From assembly GCF_001886735.1 (NCBI RefSeq), contig NZ_CP018076.1:2604001-2668000 (forward strand): a stretch of DNA of 64,000 nt. The letters run 5' to 3'. Positions 26,812 through 34,949 of the stretch are shown in pieces; the first letter of the stretch is position 1, and every line of letters begins with the position of its first letter. The notes below the pieces were generated by a model. The model was not told where the DNA came from and ran no database searches. It saw only the letters and a list, made by a program, of their open reading frames with translations. The translations under genes were made by a program, and so were the position numbers. This DNA is from Sulfitobacter alexandrii (GTDB taxonomy: Bacteria; Pseudomonadota; Alphaproteobacteria; Rhodobacterales; Rhodobacteraceae).

Positions 26812-26843
26812 AAAAGGGCCGTGGTGCCGCGCGCATACGGCCC
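26812..26843 (-). terminator. Intrinsic terminator of the lytic transglycosylase gene
   Basis: On the minus strand a GGGCCGT/ACGGCCC stem (7 bp, 14-nt loop) is followed by TTTT. It lies directly after the stop of the transglycosylase gene and also just beyond the converging GNAT gene. Confidence 0.6.
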
Positions 26844-26849
26844 CAGGCG

Positions 26850-27680
26850 TCAGTTCATCGCGGCAAAGACGCATCCATCGGAGATCAGCTCGGGCGGTGT
26901 CTTGCACAGGCCTTTCGCGACCTGAAAGGCCGCGAGGACTTTCGGCACGTAGTCGCGCGTCTCGGCGAAGGGCGGCACGCCGGCGTGCTTGCGGACCGAT
27001 CCCTCGCCCGCATTGTAACCCGCCAGCACGAGAATCGGGTCACGGTCGAATTCCTGCATCAGCCAGTCGAGGTATTTCACCCCGCCGGTGATATTCTGCG
27101 CGGCGGCAAAGCTGTCGGTCACGCCGAAACGCGCCGCGGTGGCAGGCATCAGCTGCATCAGCCCCTGCGCCCCTGCCCGGCTCACCGCATCCGCGCGCCC
27201 CGCCGATTCGACCGAGATCACCGCCAGCACCAGCGCGGGCGAGACCTGCGTGCCGATGGTCGACCGCAGGATATCGATGCCATTGACCTTGGCGATGTCC
27301 TGCATCTGCTGCAGGCGCGGGCTGCTCACCTTGCCCGCGGCGCCCGCGAGCGTGGCCATCGCCGCTTCCAACCGCCCGGCGCCGGACGGGCCGATCGCGG
27401 GCGATACCTTGTCCCAGAACCAGTCGTACTGCCCCGGATCCTTGGGCACTATCGCGCCCGAGGGTTCCGCCTCCACCGCGGGGCCCAGCTTCGGCCTGGG
27501 TTTCAGCGCCGCGGCCTGGACCGCCGGGTCGATCTGGATTCCGATCCGCGGCTTGCTGCCGGGCTTGGGGGCTTTCACCCGCTTCGCGGAAAAGTCGGGG
27601 AAGCCCGAAGGTGCTTCCGCTGCAACGGGGGATGCCACCAGCGCGCCCGCGAGGAGCGCGATTGCAATTCTACGAGTCAT
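26850..27680 (-). CDS. Lytic transglycosylase (SLT family), exported
   Basis: The 276-residue protein has a signal peptide (MTRRIAIALLAGALVASPVAA), a Pro/Lys-rich linker, and a C-terminal SLT domain. The catalytic glutamate is in the VISVESAGRADAVS motif, followed by GAQGLMQLMPATAARFGV and ILVLAGYNAGEGSV. Such enzymes cleave the murein glycan strand to make 1,6-anhydro ends. It sits next to the Tad pilus locus but is divergently transcribed, so a role in opening the wall for the pilus is possible but unproven. Confidence 0.92.
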   Translation of the reverse strand: MTRRIAIALLAGALVASPVAAEAPSGFPDFSAKRVKAPKPGSKPRIGIQIDPAVQAAALKPRPKLGPAVEAEPSGAIVPKDPGQYDWFWDKVSPAIGPSGAGRLEAAMATLAGAAGKVSSPRLQQMQDIAKVNGIDILRSTIGTQVSPALVLAVISVESAGRADAVSRAGAQGLMQLMPATAARFGVTDSFAAAQNITGGVKYLDWLMQEFDRDPILVLAGYNAGEGSVRKHAGVPPFAETRDYVPKVLAAFQVAKGLCKTPPELISDGCVFAAMN

Positions 27681-28075
27681 GCCTGCCTGCCGTTTGTTAT
27701 ATGTCGGCTCGATTTTCAGGAAGTTTCACACAAAACCGCGTTTGAAACCAGCTTTTGCGGCTCCCAAAGGGGTCTGAACCTGCCAATCAGGGCGCCGATT
27801 GCGGCAATTCCGCCATATTTCCCGTCCGGATAGGTAGAATTTGAACCAACCGCCCCGAAACCAGAGGAAAGTTTTCAACGAAATCAGTGCCTTGTGATTT
27901 TTCTTGGGGCCAGCGTGCGAAAAAGCCGAAAAGTCACATTTGCCGCCAAATTCATGCCCCAATCAGACGGCTATATAGCGTCATACCAAGTCGGACAGAC
28001 GCTCAACTGAGAGAACGGCGTCACCAACGGACGGCAGGGTGTAACCTTAAAACCTGATCCTTGGAGGGACAAAAC
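27681..28075. other. Intergenic region upstream of the Tad/Flp pilin genes
   Basis: These 395 nt are clearly more AT-rich than the surroundings and hold no convincing gene. A short minus-strand frame at 27726-27962 has no ribosome site and odd composition. A TATATA at 27972-27977 could be the -10 element of the pilin promoter, giving a leader of about 90 nt. A strong TGGAGGGA site lies just before the first pilin. The region also holds the transglycosylase promoter. Confidence 0.5.
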
Positions 28076-28261
28076 ATGATGAACTTCTTCGCAAACTTCA
28101 AAAAAGACGAATCCGGTGCCGTGACTGTTGACTGGGTCGTGCTGACCGCCGCCGTTGTGGGCCTGGCCGTTGCTGCATACTCCTCGATCCAGACCGGCGC
28201 TTCGGGCCTGACCGACCGCACCGCGACCTACCTGGACGGCCGTACGCCCGGCACCAACTAA
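28076..28261 (+). CDS. Flp/Tad-type pilin-like protein 1
   Basis: The 61-residue protein begins MMNFFANFKKDESG and continues as a hydrophobic helix AVTVDWVVLTAAVVGLAVAA, then a short polar tail. This is the architecture of a Tad pilin: a short basic leader ending in Gly, then a membrane/assembly helix. Cleavage after G would give A-V-T-V-D-W, so positions 5 and 6 are Asp-Trp instead of the usual Glu-Tyr of Flp pilins. GGAGGG lies 7 nt before the ATG at 28076; a second ATG at 28079 is possible. A strong terminator follows. Confidence 0.8.
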   Translation: MMNFFANFKKDESGAVTVDWVVLTAAVVGLAVAAYSSIQTGASGLTDRTATYLDGRTPGTN

Positions 28262-28285
28262 TTCGAACCTGATGGTTTGAAAATT

Positions 28286-28324
28286 CGGGGCCGCACTCTG
28301 AGGATCAGACTGCGGCCCCGTTTT
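28286..28324 (+). terminator. Strong intrinsic terminator after pilin 1
   Basis: A 10-bp perfect stem (CGGGGCCGCA / TGCGGCCCCG) is topped by a further TCTGA/TCAGA stem and followed by TTTT. It lies between the two pilin genes, so most transcripts should end after the first pilin, giving it a higher dose than the downstream machine genes. Confidence 0.85.
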
Positions 28325-28371
28325 CGTCCCGGTCCGGCGATCGGGTAACCCTCTGCGTGAGGAGCACAACA

Positions 28372-28554
28372 ATGGTGCGCAAACTGAGAGAATTCCGAAA
28401 GTCCGAACGTGGCGCTGTCACGGTGGACTGGGTCGTGCTGACAGCCGCCGTCGTTTCCCTGGCGGTCGTGATTGTCCTGACGATCCACAACGGCGCAGAA
28501 AGCGTGGGCGACGGCACAGGCACCTGGCTTGGCAACAGGACAGTCGGCAACTGA
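28372..28554 (+). CDS. Flp/Tad-type pilin-like protein 2
   Basis: The 60-residue paralogue of the preceding pilin has a basic leader MVRKLREFRKSERG and then AVTVDWVVLTAAVVSLAVVI. The 15 residues around the processing site are identical to pilin 1, including the Asp-Trp at mature positions 5-6. The C-terminal part differs (HNGAESVGDGTGTWLGNRT). It is a tandem duplication with divergence in the exposed part, and could be a minor or alternative pilin. A GAGGAG site precedes the ATG at 28372. Confidence 0.8.
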   Translation: MVRKLREFRKSERGAVTVDWVVLTAAVVSLAVVIVLTIHNGAESVGDGTGTWLGNRTVGN

Positions 28555-28569
28555 TCCCAACACTTCGGA

Positions 28570-28600
28570 GCCTGACCAGAAGGTCGGGCTTCCGGTCTTT
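28570..28600 (+). terminator. Probable terminator after pilin 2
   Basis: GCCTGACC pairs with GGTCGGGC (8 bp with one G-U) around an AGAA tetraloop, followed by a weak pyrimidine/T stretch (TTCCGGTCTTT). It is less convincing than the one after pilin 1. Confidence 0.45.
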
Positions 28601-28732
28601 GGCGGCAGGTTTGCCTATCCCCGCCCCAGCCTTTCCACGCGATAGGCAACAAATCGTCAGATTCGGACGCTAGTCCGGATGGATCACAGAGGCGCCGGAC
28701 CGATCCGGCACGAATGAGCAAGAGGTGACAAC

Positions 28733-29590
28733 ATGCGGATGGTATTTGGACTGGTCCTTCTGGTGGGCATCGCGCTGGCAGGCGGGGCCGTGTATCTGGC
28801 CAAGGATCGGATCGCGCAATACCAGATAGCGAATGCGCGCGCCCAAGAAGCCCTTTCCCAGGTCGTGCCGACGGTCAGCGTCTTCGTGGCGCAGGGGCCG
28901 TTGAAATATGGTCAGAAACTGATGCCGGAGGACGTGCGCGAGGTCTCCTGGCCCGAGAACGCGATCCCTGAAGGCGCGTTCACCGACCGTGCCGTCCTGT
29001 TCCCCGAGAATACGGATGACGCCCGCGTGGTCCTTCGTGCGATGGAAAAGGACGAGGCGATCATGGCGCTCAAGGTCACGGCACCGGGCGAAGATACCGG
29101 TCTGACCTCGCGGCTGGAGCGCGGCAAGCGTGCCTTCACCATCAAGGTGGACGTGTCGAGCGGCGTGTCCGGCTTCCTGCGCCCCGGCGACCGCGTCGAT
29201 GTCTACTGGACCGGCCGGATCAACATGAACCGTGACAGCCTCTCCGGCGAGGTGACCAAGCTGATCGAGGCGGGGGTGCAGCTGATCGCCGTCGACCAGA
29301 CCGCGGGCGGAGACCTGAGCGAGGCGACAATCGCCCGCACCGTGACCGTCGCGGTCAGCCCGCAGCAGGTCGCGGCCCTCGCGCAAGCCCAGTCGACAGG
29401 CAACCTGTCGCTGTCCCTGGTCGGTGCCGAAGACGACACGATCGCCTCGGCCATCGAGGTCGACCAGCGCGCCCTGCTCGGCATCGCCACCGAAGAGGTC
29501 AAGGTCGAGGTCGCCAAGGAAAAGGTCTGCACGATCCGCACCCGCCGCGGTGCCGAGGTCGTCGAACTGCCGATTCCCTGCACAAACTGA
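28733..29590 (+). CDS. cpaB: Flp pilus assembly protein CpaB
   Basis: The 285-residue periplasmic protein is anchored by one N-terminal helix (VFGLVLLVGIALAGGAVYL). It has a SAF-type beta-clip domain (VSVFVAQGPLKYGQKLMPEDVREV) and the RcpC/CpaB domain with RAFTIKVDVSSGVSGFLRPGDRVDV. CpaB/RcpC works with the secretin in the Tad system and may gate it. An AAGAGGTG site precedes the ATG. It is separated from cpaC by a terminator-like hairpin and a new promoter. Confidence 0.93.
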   Translation: MRMVFGLVLLVGIALAGGAVYLAKDRIAQYQIANARAQEALSQVVPTVSVFVAQGPLKYGQKLMPEDVREVSWPENAIPEGAFTDRAVLFPENTDDARVVLRAMEKDEAIMALKVTAPGEDTGLTSRLERGKRAFTIKVDVSSGVSGFLRPGDRVDVYWTGRINMNRDSLSGEVTKLIEAGVQLIAVDQTAGGDLSEATIARTVTVAVSPQQVAALAQAQSTGNLSLSLVGAEDDTIASAIEVDQRALLGIATEEVKVEVAKEKVCTIRTRRGAEVVELPIPCTN

Positions 29591-29631
29591 TGCTGCGGCA
29601 CTGCCGCAAGATCGTTCAAAACCAATTGCTT

Positions 29632-29671
29632 GACCCGGCGTCGCCTGATCGCGGCGCCGGGTCCTTATTTG
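29632..29671 (+). terminator. Terminator-like hairpin between cpaB and cpaC
   Basis: GACCCGGCG pairs with CGCCGGGTC (9 bp, 14-nt loop), followed by CTTATTTGTTAT, a moderate T-rich stretch. It would separate cpaB transcription from cpaC. Confidence 0.55.
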
Positions 29672-29751
29672 TTATGTTGCTATTTGTCCACATAAGGAAT
29701 GCACTCGAACGCCTTGATTCTTGCAATAAAATGGAAACTGGCGCAGAGTGT

Positions 29752-29781
29752 TTGAAACGACGGGCGAAAAGACCCTATTTT
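29752..29781 (+). promoter_or_regulatory. Candidate promoter of the cpaC-tad operon
   Basis: TTGAAA (29752-29757), an 18-nt spacer and TATTTT (29776-29781) form a plausible housekeeping-type promoter. It sits in an AT-rich stretch directly after the preceding hairpin. Transcription would start near 29788, which favours the cpaC ATG at 29808 over an upstream GTG. Confidence 0.4.
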
Positions 29782-29807
29782 GAGGCGTGATCAAAAAGGC
29801 AGGTCAC

Positions 29808-31244
29808 ATGAAAATCGACAGATTTCTGAAAGCGGCCCTTCTGGGCCTGACTTTGACTGCTGCGCCTGTCGCAGTGCTCGCTCCGATGACAGCGCAGGCC
29901 GATACGCTTCGGGTGATGAAACGTGGGACCAACGCCGCGCTTGACGTGCCCATGAACCGCGCTGTCGTGGTCGAAAGCGACATCCCCTTCGCGGAACTCA
30001 GCATCGCCAACCCTGGCATCGCGGACATCTCGTCGTTGTCGGATCGTACCATCTACGTTCTTGGCAAGGCCCCCGGCCTCACGACCTTGACCCTGCTCGA
30101 CGCCAGCGGACAGCTGATTACCAACGTCGACGTGCGGGTGGCGGCGGACGTGTCGGAGTTCAAGGAACGCCTGCGGCAGATCATGCCCGGCGAAAACATC
30201 GAAGTCCGCACGGCCAACGACGGCATCGTCCTGTCGGGCATCGTGTCCTCCACCCAGCGGCTGCAGCGCGCACTCGACCTCGCGGAGCGCTACGCGCCGG
30301 AGCGGGTGTCCAACCTGATGAGCGTCGGCGGCATCCAGCAGGTGATGATGAAGGTCCGCTTCGCCGAGATGCAGCGCAACGTGTCGAAGTCCCTCGGGGC
30401 GTCGCTGGCGCTGAACGGGGCCATCGGCGGCACCGGCATCAACGGCGGCACCGGCACGACAAACACCGCGGGCGGCGTCGCGGGATCCCTTGGCGGCAAC
30501 ATTCCGGCGACCAACCAGAACGCCGGCGCCGTGCTGTTCGGCTTCAACGCCGGATCCACGCAGGTGGGTATCCTCCTCGAAGCGCTTGAGGAAAAAGGCG
30601 TCGTGCGGTTCCTGGCAGAGCCGAACCTCGTCGCGCTTTCGGGGCAAGAGGCCAAGTTCCTCGCCGGGGGCGAGTACCCCGTGCCGGTGGCCCAGACCGA
30701 CAACCGGATTTCGGTCGAATTCAAACCCTTCGGCGTCGAACTGGTCTTCGTCCCCCGCGTGGTGGACAAGGATATCATCAACCTCGAGCTCAAGGCCGCC
30801 GTTTCGGCCATCGACCCCACCAACAGCCTGGAGCTGGGCAACGGCATCTCGATCGCGGCCTTCACGCGGCGCGAGACCTCCAGCACGGTCGAAATGCGCG
30901 ACGGAGAGAGCTTTGCCATCGCGGGTCTGCTGACCGACGATTTCACCGACAATTCCCGCCAGCTTCCATGGATCGGCGACGTTCCGGTCCTTGGCGCGCT
31001 GTTCCGTTCGGCGGACTACCAGCGAAGCCAGACGGAACTGGTCATCATCGTGACTGCACATCTGGTCACCCCGACCCGCGGCGAGGCGCTTGCCCTGCCC
31101 ACGGACCGGATCAAGCCGCCCACTGAAAAGGATCTGTTCCTCTACGGCCGGACCGCCGAAGGCACGCGCACGCCCCGCAAGGGCGCTGCCGGCGAGGTTG
31201 CCAAACAGGACTTCGGCGGATCATATGGTTACGTACTGGACTGA
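29808..31244 (+). CDS. cpaC: Tad pilus outer-membrane secretin CpaC/RcpA
   Basis: The secretin forms the outer-membrane pore through which the Flp pilus exits. The 478-residue protein has a signal peptide (to about residue 30), an N-terminal pilus/BON-like domain with ELSIANPGIADISSLS, and the secretin core (VRFLAEPNLVALSGQEAKFLAGG, then IEMRDGESFAIAGLL-type and PVLGALFRS end motifs). A Gly/Asn/Thr-rich insert at about residues 203-243 is the gate-region loop. The protein ends in a polar tail. Confidence 0.93.
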   Translation: MKIDRFLKAALLGLTLTAAPVAVLAPMTAQADTLRVMKRGTNAALDVPMNRAVVVESDIPFAELSIANPGIADISSLSDRTIYVLGKAPGLTTLTLLDASGQLITNVDVRVAADVSEFKERLRQIMPGENIEVRTANDGIVLSGIVSSTQRLQRALDLAERYAPERVSNLMSVGGIQQVMMKVRFAEMQRNVSKSLGASLALNGAIGGTGINGGTGTTNTAGGVAGSLGGNIPATNQNAGAVLFGFNAGSTQVGILLEALEEKGVVRFLAEPNLVALSGQEAKFLAGGEYPVPVAQTDNRISVEFKPFGVELVFVPRVVDKDIINLELKAAVSAIDPTNSLELGNGISIAAFTRRETSSTVEMRDGESFAIAGLLTDDFTDNSRQLPWIGDVPVLGALFRSADYQRSQTELVIIVTAHLVTPTRGEALALPTDRIKPPTEKDLFLYGRTAEGTRTPRKGAAGEVAKQDFGGSYGYVLD

Positions 31245-31266
31245 AAAGATGACACCGAGGCTGGCC

Positions 31267-31929
31267 ATGAAACTCAAGCTCACCACTGCTTCGGCAGGTC
31301 TGGCCGCCCTTCTGGGATGCGCCCCAAGCTCCGATCCCGTCTACACCCAATTCTACCGGGAGGCGGGATCCCTCGTCGATACCGGCTATTTCGGCAACGC
31401 GACGCTGAACAACCGGCTGGTGATGACCGGAGAGCGTCAGTACACCCTCGATCTGGCCAACCGCTTTGCGGCCGAGGTGACCTCGGTGGTCACCTTCGAC
31501 TTCAACTCCGCCCAACTGGACGGCACCGCGCAGGCGGTCCTGCGCCAGCAGGCCGACTGGATCCGCCAGTTCCCCGAGATCCGTTTCCGCGTCTATGGCC
31601 ACACGGATGCCGTCGGCTCGAACGCCTACAACAAGGCACTGGGCCTGCGCCGGGCCAACGCCGTGGTCGGCTATCTGTCCACCCTGGGCATCAGCCGCAG
31701 CAGGCTCGAGGCGGTCGTGTCGTTCGGCGAGACGCAGCCGCTGATCGTGACCCAGGGCCGCGAACGCAAGAATCGCCGCACCGTCACCGAGGTGAGCGGT
31801 TTCGTGCAACGCCATCCGACCGTGCTGGACGGCAAATATGCACAGATCATCTACCGCGACTACGTGGCCAGCGCCGTGCCACCCACGCAGCTCAGCGACA
31901 CGCTGACCTCCGTGGTCGGCGGCCAATAA
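31267..31929 (+). CDS. OmpA-family lipoprotein of the Tad locus
   Basis: The 220-residue protein has a lipoprotein signal with lipobox ALLGC at residues 17-21 and a C-terminal OmpA-like peptidoglycan-binding domain (FDFNSAQLDGTAQAVL, VYGHTDAVGSNAYNKALGLRRA). It probably anchors the secretin assembly to the wall. The start at 31267 has CCGAGG 6 nt upstream. In-frame ATGs at 31249 and 31225 are possible but would lengthen the signal region. It lies 22 nt after cpaC. Confidence 0.85.
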   Translation: MKLKLTTASAGLAALLGCAPSSDPVYTQFYREAGSLVDTGYFGNATLNNRLVMTGERQYTLDLANRFAAEVTSVVTFDFNSAQLDGTAQAVLRQQADWIRQFPEIRFRVYGHTDAVGSNAYNKALGLRRANAVVGYLSTLGISRSRLEAVVSFGETQPLIVTQGRERKNRRTVTEVSGFVQRHPTVLDGKYAQIIYRDYVASAVPPTQLSDTLTSVVGGQ

Positions 31930-32205
31930 CGCTTGCATTGGGGGCCGTCGGCCCCCATCGCGCCGCCCGCCCCACCCCGCGGAACCGGCTGATCAATCGG
32001 CGCGACAGCGCCTGATCGTTTCAACAAACCCAACAATCTGTCCGTTTTGGCCCCAATCTCGCCCAAGTCTCAGGCGATATTTCCTGCGATACGACGAATG
32101 TGTCCGTGCAAAACGCCGGACATGGGCGACCGCGCGGGGCCAAACTGCACTCGGAACAAGCAGCAGCTCGGCCGGCCACGCCCTGGTGATCAGAGGAACA
32201 AGGCC
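31930..32205. other. Intergenic region between the OmpA-like gene and cpaE with a GC hairpin
   Basis: A TGGGGGCC-GTC-GGCCCCCA hairpin (31939-31957) lies just after the stop but has no T-run. The rest of the 276 nt shows no gene or RNA. A GAGGAAC ribosome site precedes cpaE. A promoter is likely, but I cannot pick one out. Confidence 0.45.
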
Positions 32206-33447
32206 ATGAGTAGTGTAATGCCGCAACCGGAAACCGCGCCTATTGTCGCCTGCACCGTCAGCCGTGACGTGCAGAACTTCGATCTTTTGATCGAGGACAT
32301 GGAAGAGATCATGGGCGAAAGCTGGGGTGATCTCGGTTTTGCCGAGGCACTCGCGTTCTTCAACCAGCCCGAAGCCTCCGCGATGGAGTTCATCGCGCTC
32401 GCGATGGATCAGGAGGACGAGGAAAACCTGGCGCTGATGTCCGAGATCATCAGCCAGGCCAAGGCGCATGACGTGCGCGTCATCCTGATTGCCGAAGATG
32501 TCACGCCCGCCGCGCTGCATTCGCTGCTGCGTCAGGGCGCCGACGAATTCGTCCCCTACCCCCTGCCCGAGGGCGAACTCGCGCAGGCGATCTCGCGGAT
32601 CCGGCAGGAGGAACAGACGGCGCCGCAACCGGCCGAAAGCAACGGGCCGCAGCTGCGTGCGGGCACCAACAAGAACGGCGCGGTGATCGTCGTGCACGGG
32701 GTTGCCGGCGGGGTCGGCAGCACCACGATGGCCGTCAACCTTGCGTGGGAACTTGCCACCGCGGACAAGAAGGCGCCGCCGTCGGTCTGCCTTCTGGATC
32801 TCGACCTGCAATACGGGTCCGTCGCGACCTTCCTCGACCTGCCGCGCCGCGAGGCAGTCTATGAAATGCTGTCCGACACCGAGAGCATGGACGAGGAAAT
32901 CTTCGGACAAGCCATGCTCACCTACGAGGATCGGTTGAACGTGCTGACGGCGCCCACGGACATGCTGCCCCTCGATCTTCTCAGCGCCGAGGACATCGAA
33001 CGCGTGCTCACCATCGCGCGCAGCCAGTTCGACTATGTCGTGATCGACATGCCGTCGACCTTGGTCCAGTGGTCGGAGACCGTGCTCAACCAGGCGCATG
33101 TCTATTTCGCGCTCATGGAACTCGACATGCGGTCGGCGCAGAACACGCTGCGGTTCAAGCGTGCGTTGCAATCCGAAGACCTGCCGGTCGAGAAATTGCG
33201 CTACGTGCTGAACCGCGCGCCGAAATTCACCGACCTGAGCGCAAAGAGCCGAGTGAAGCGGATGGCGGAATCACTGAGCATTTCCATCGACCTGCAACTG
33301 CCCGACGGGGGCAAACCGATTACGCAGGCCAACGACCATGGCCTGCCGCTCGCCAATTCGGCCCCGAAGAGCCCCCTGCGCCGTGAGATCGCGAAACTCG
33401 CGGCCTCCATCCATGACCTCAAGGGCGACCAAGCCGAAGCCGCCTGA
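32206..33447 (+). CDS. cpaE: Tad pilus localisation ATPase-like protein CpaE/TadZ
   Basis: The 413-residue protein has an N-terminal receiver-like domain without obvious phospho-acceptor (EEIMGE... VILIAEDVTPAALHSLLRQGADEF) and a C-terminal ParA/MinD-like ATPase domain. The P-loop reads HGVAGGVGSTTMAVN. Both the MinD signature lysine and the Walker A lysine are replaced (Ala and Ser), whereas the switch region VCLLDLDLQYGS is present. CpaE/TadZ proteins place the Tad machine at the cell pole, and atypical P-loops are common in the family. Confidence 0.9.
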   Translation: MSSVMPQPETAPIVACTVSRDVQNFDLLIEDMEEIMGESWGDLGFAEALAFFNQPEASAMEFIALAMDQEDEENLALMSEIISQAKAHDVRVILIAEDVTPAALHSLLRQGADEFVPYPLPEGELAQAISRIRQEEQTAPQPAESNGPQLRAGTNKNGAVIVVHGVAGGVGSTTMAVNLAWELATADKKAPPSVCLLDLDLQYGSVATFLDLPRREAVYEMLSDTESMDEEIFGQAMLTYEDRLNVLTAPTDMLPLDLLSAEDIERVLTIARSQFDYVVIDMPSTLVQWSETVLNQAHVYFALMELDMRSAQNTLRFKRALQSEDLPVEKLRYVLNRAPKFTDLSAKSRVKRMAESLSISIDLQLPDGGKPITQANDHGLPLANSAPKSPLRREIAKLAASIHDLKGDQAEAA

Positions 33448-33470
33448 TCCAGTAGCGAAAGAGAACAGCC

Positions 33471-34904
33471 ATGTTTTCGAAGTACAAGAAAACGCCTGAC
33501 GCCGCCCCGGCCCGCAAGGAGGCCGCCGTTGTCGATCTGGCCCCTCCGCCCTCGGCGCAGCCGGCCAAGACCGTCGTGCGCAAGGCCGTGAAACCGGCGG
33601 CGCCCGCGCCGGTAGACAAGGATGTGAAGCGCAAGCAGCGCATGGGCGAGATCAAGCTGGAGCTGCACCGCGCACTGCTGGACAACCTGAACCTCGCGGC
33701 GCTCGAACACGCGACCGAGGCCGACCTGCGCCAGGAGATCAACGCCATCTCGGCCGAGATCCTGGCGGAAAAGAGCATCGTCCTGAACCGCGAAGACCGG
33801 ATGACACTGAACTCGGAGCTTTTCGACGAGGTGACCGGTCTCGGCCCGCTCGAGACGCTGCTCAAGGACGATTCGGTCAACGACATCCTCGTGAACGGGC
33901 CGCAGCAGATCTTCGTCGAACGCGACGGCCGTCTGGAACTGACGGACATCACCTTCAAGGATGAAAAGCACCTGTTGCGGATCATCGACAAGATCGTGAG
34001 CGCGGTGGGACGCCGGGTGGACGAATCCAACCCCTACGTGGACGCCCGTTTGCAGGACGGGTCGCGCTTCAACGCCATGGTGCCGCCCATCGCGGTCGAC
34101 GGCAGCCTCGTATCGATCCGCAAGTTCAAGAAGGACAAGCTGGGCATCGACGACCTCGTCAGGTTCGGCGCCTTCACCGAGGAAATGGCGGCCTATCTTC
34201 AGGCCGCCGTGGCGACCCGGCTGAACATCATCGTGTCGGGCGGTACGGGGTCGGGCAAGACGACGACACTGAACGCGCTGTCATCCTTCATCGATAACGC
34301 CGAACGCATCCTTACCATCGAGGATACCGCGGAACTTCAGCTTCAGCAGACCCACGTGGGGCGCATGGAAAGCCGCCCCGCCAACGTCGAGGGCAAGGGC
34401 GAGGTGTCGCCCCGCGACTGCCTGAAGAACGCGCTGCGGATGCGGCCCGACCGCATCATCGTGGGCGAGACCCGCGGCGAGGAAGTCATCGACATGCTTC
34501 AGGCCATGAACACCGGCCACGACGGATCGATGACCACGATCCACGCCAACTCCGCCCGCGACGGAGTCAGCCGCCTCGAAAACATGATCGCCATGGCGGG
34601 GATCGAGATGCCGCTCAAGGCCGTGCGGTCCCAGATCTCCTCGGCCGTGAACCTGATCGTGCAGGCCTCGCGCCTTCAGGACGGCTCGCGCCGGATGACC
34701 TCGATCACCGAGATCACCGGCATGGAAGGGGACGTGATCTCCATGCAGGAGATCTTTCGCTATCAGCGGGTGGGCCTGACACCCGACAACAAGATCATCG
34801 GCCACTTCACGGCCACCGGCGTGCGCAGCCACTTCGCGGAAAGGTTCCGCATGTGGGGCTACGACCTGCCGTCCTCAATCTACGAACCCATCGCGGCTCA
34901 GTAA
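33471..34904 (+). CDS. cpaF: Tad pilus assembly/retraction ATPase CpaF/TadA
   Basis: This secretion ATPase powers pilus extension and retraction. The 477-residue protein has a Lys/Ala-rich N-terminus, the CpaF N-domain ([20 protein letters not shown]), Walker [16 protein letters not shown], Asp box [10 protein letters not shown], Walker [16 protein letters not shown] and His box [15 protein letters not shown]. All motifs are intact. It lies 23 nt after cpaE. Confidence 0.97.
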   Translation: MFSKYKKTPDAAPARKEAAVVDLAPPPSAQPAKTVVRKAVKPAAPAPVDKDVKRKQRMGEIKLELHRALLDNLNLAALEHATEADLRQEINAISAEILAEKSIVLNREDRMTLNSELFDEVTGLGPLETLLKDDSVNDILVNGPQQIFVERDGRLELTDITFKDEKHLLRIIDKIVSAVGRRVDESNPYVDARLQDGSRFNAMVPPIAVDGSLVSIRKFKKDKLGIDDLVRFGAFTEEMAAYLQAAVATRLNIIVSGGTGSGKTTTLNALSSFIDNAERILTIEDTAELQLQQTHVGRMESRPANVEGKGEVSPRDCLKNALRMRPDRIIVGETRGEEVIDMLQAMNTGHDGSMTTIHANSARDGVSRLENMIAMAGIEMPLKAVRSQISSAVNLIVQASRLQDGSRRMTSITEITGMEGDVISMQEIFRYQRVGLTPDNKIIGHFTATGVRSHFAERFRMWGYDLPSSIYEPIAAQ

Positions 34905-34949
34905 GGCCGTGCCAGAACAGATGCGTCTGCCCATCAAGGAACAAGTGCA

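Noticed and set aside
27726..27962. 78-codon minus-strand frame upstream of the pilins
   Set aside because: No ribosome site, no family resemblance, and it lies in an AT-rich promoter region.
29787..29810. GTG at 29787 as the cpaC start
   Set aside because: No ribosome site, and the likely transcription start lies at about this base; the ATG at 29808 begins a clean signal peptide.
31930..32205. Possible tRNA or small RNA gene between the OmpA-like gene and cpaE
   Set aside because: Only one GC hairpin without a T-run is present; no cloverleaf or conserved T-loop was found.
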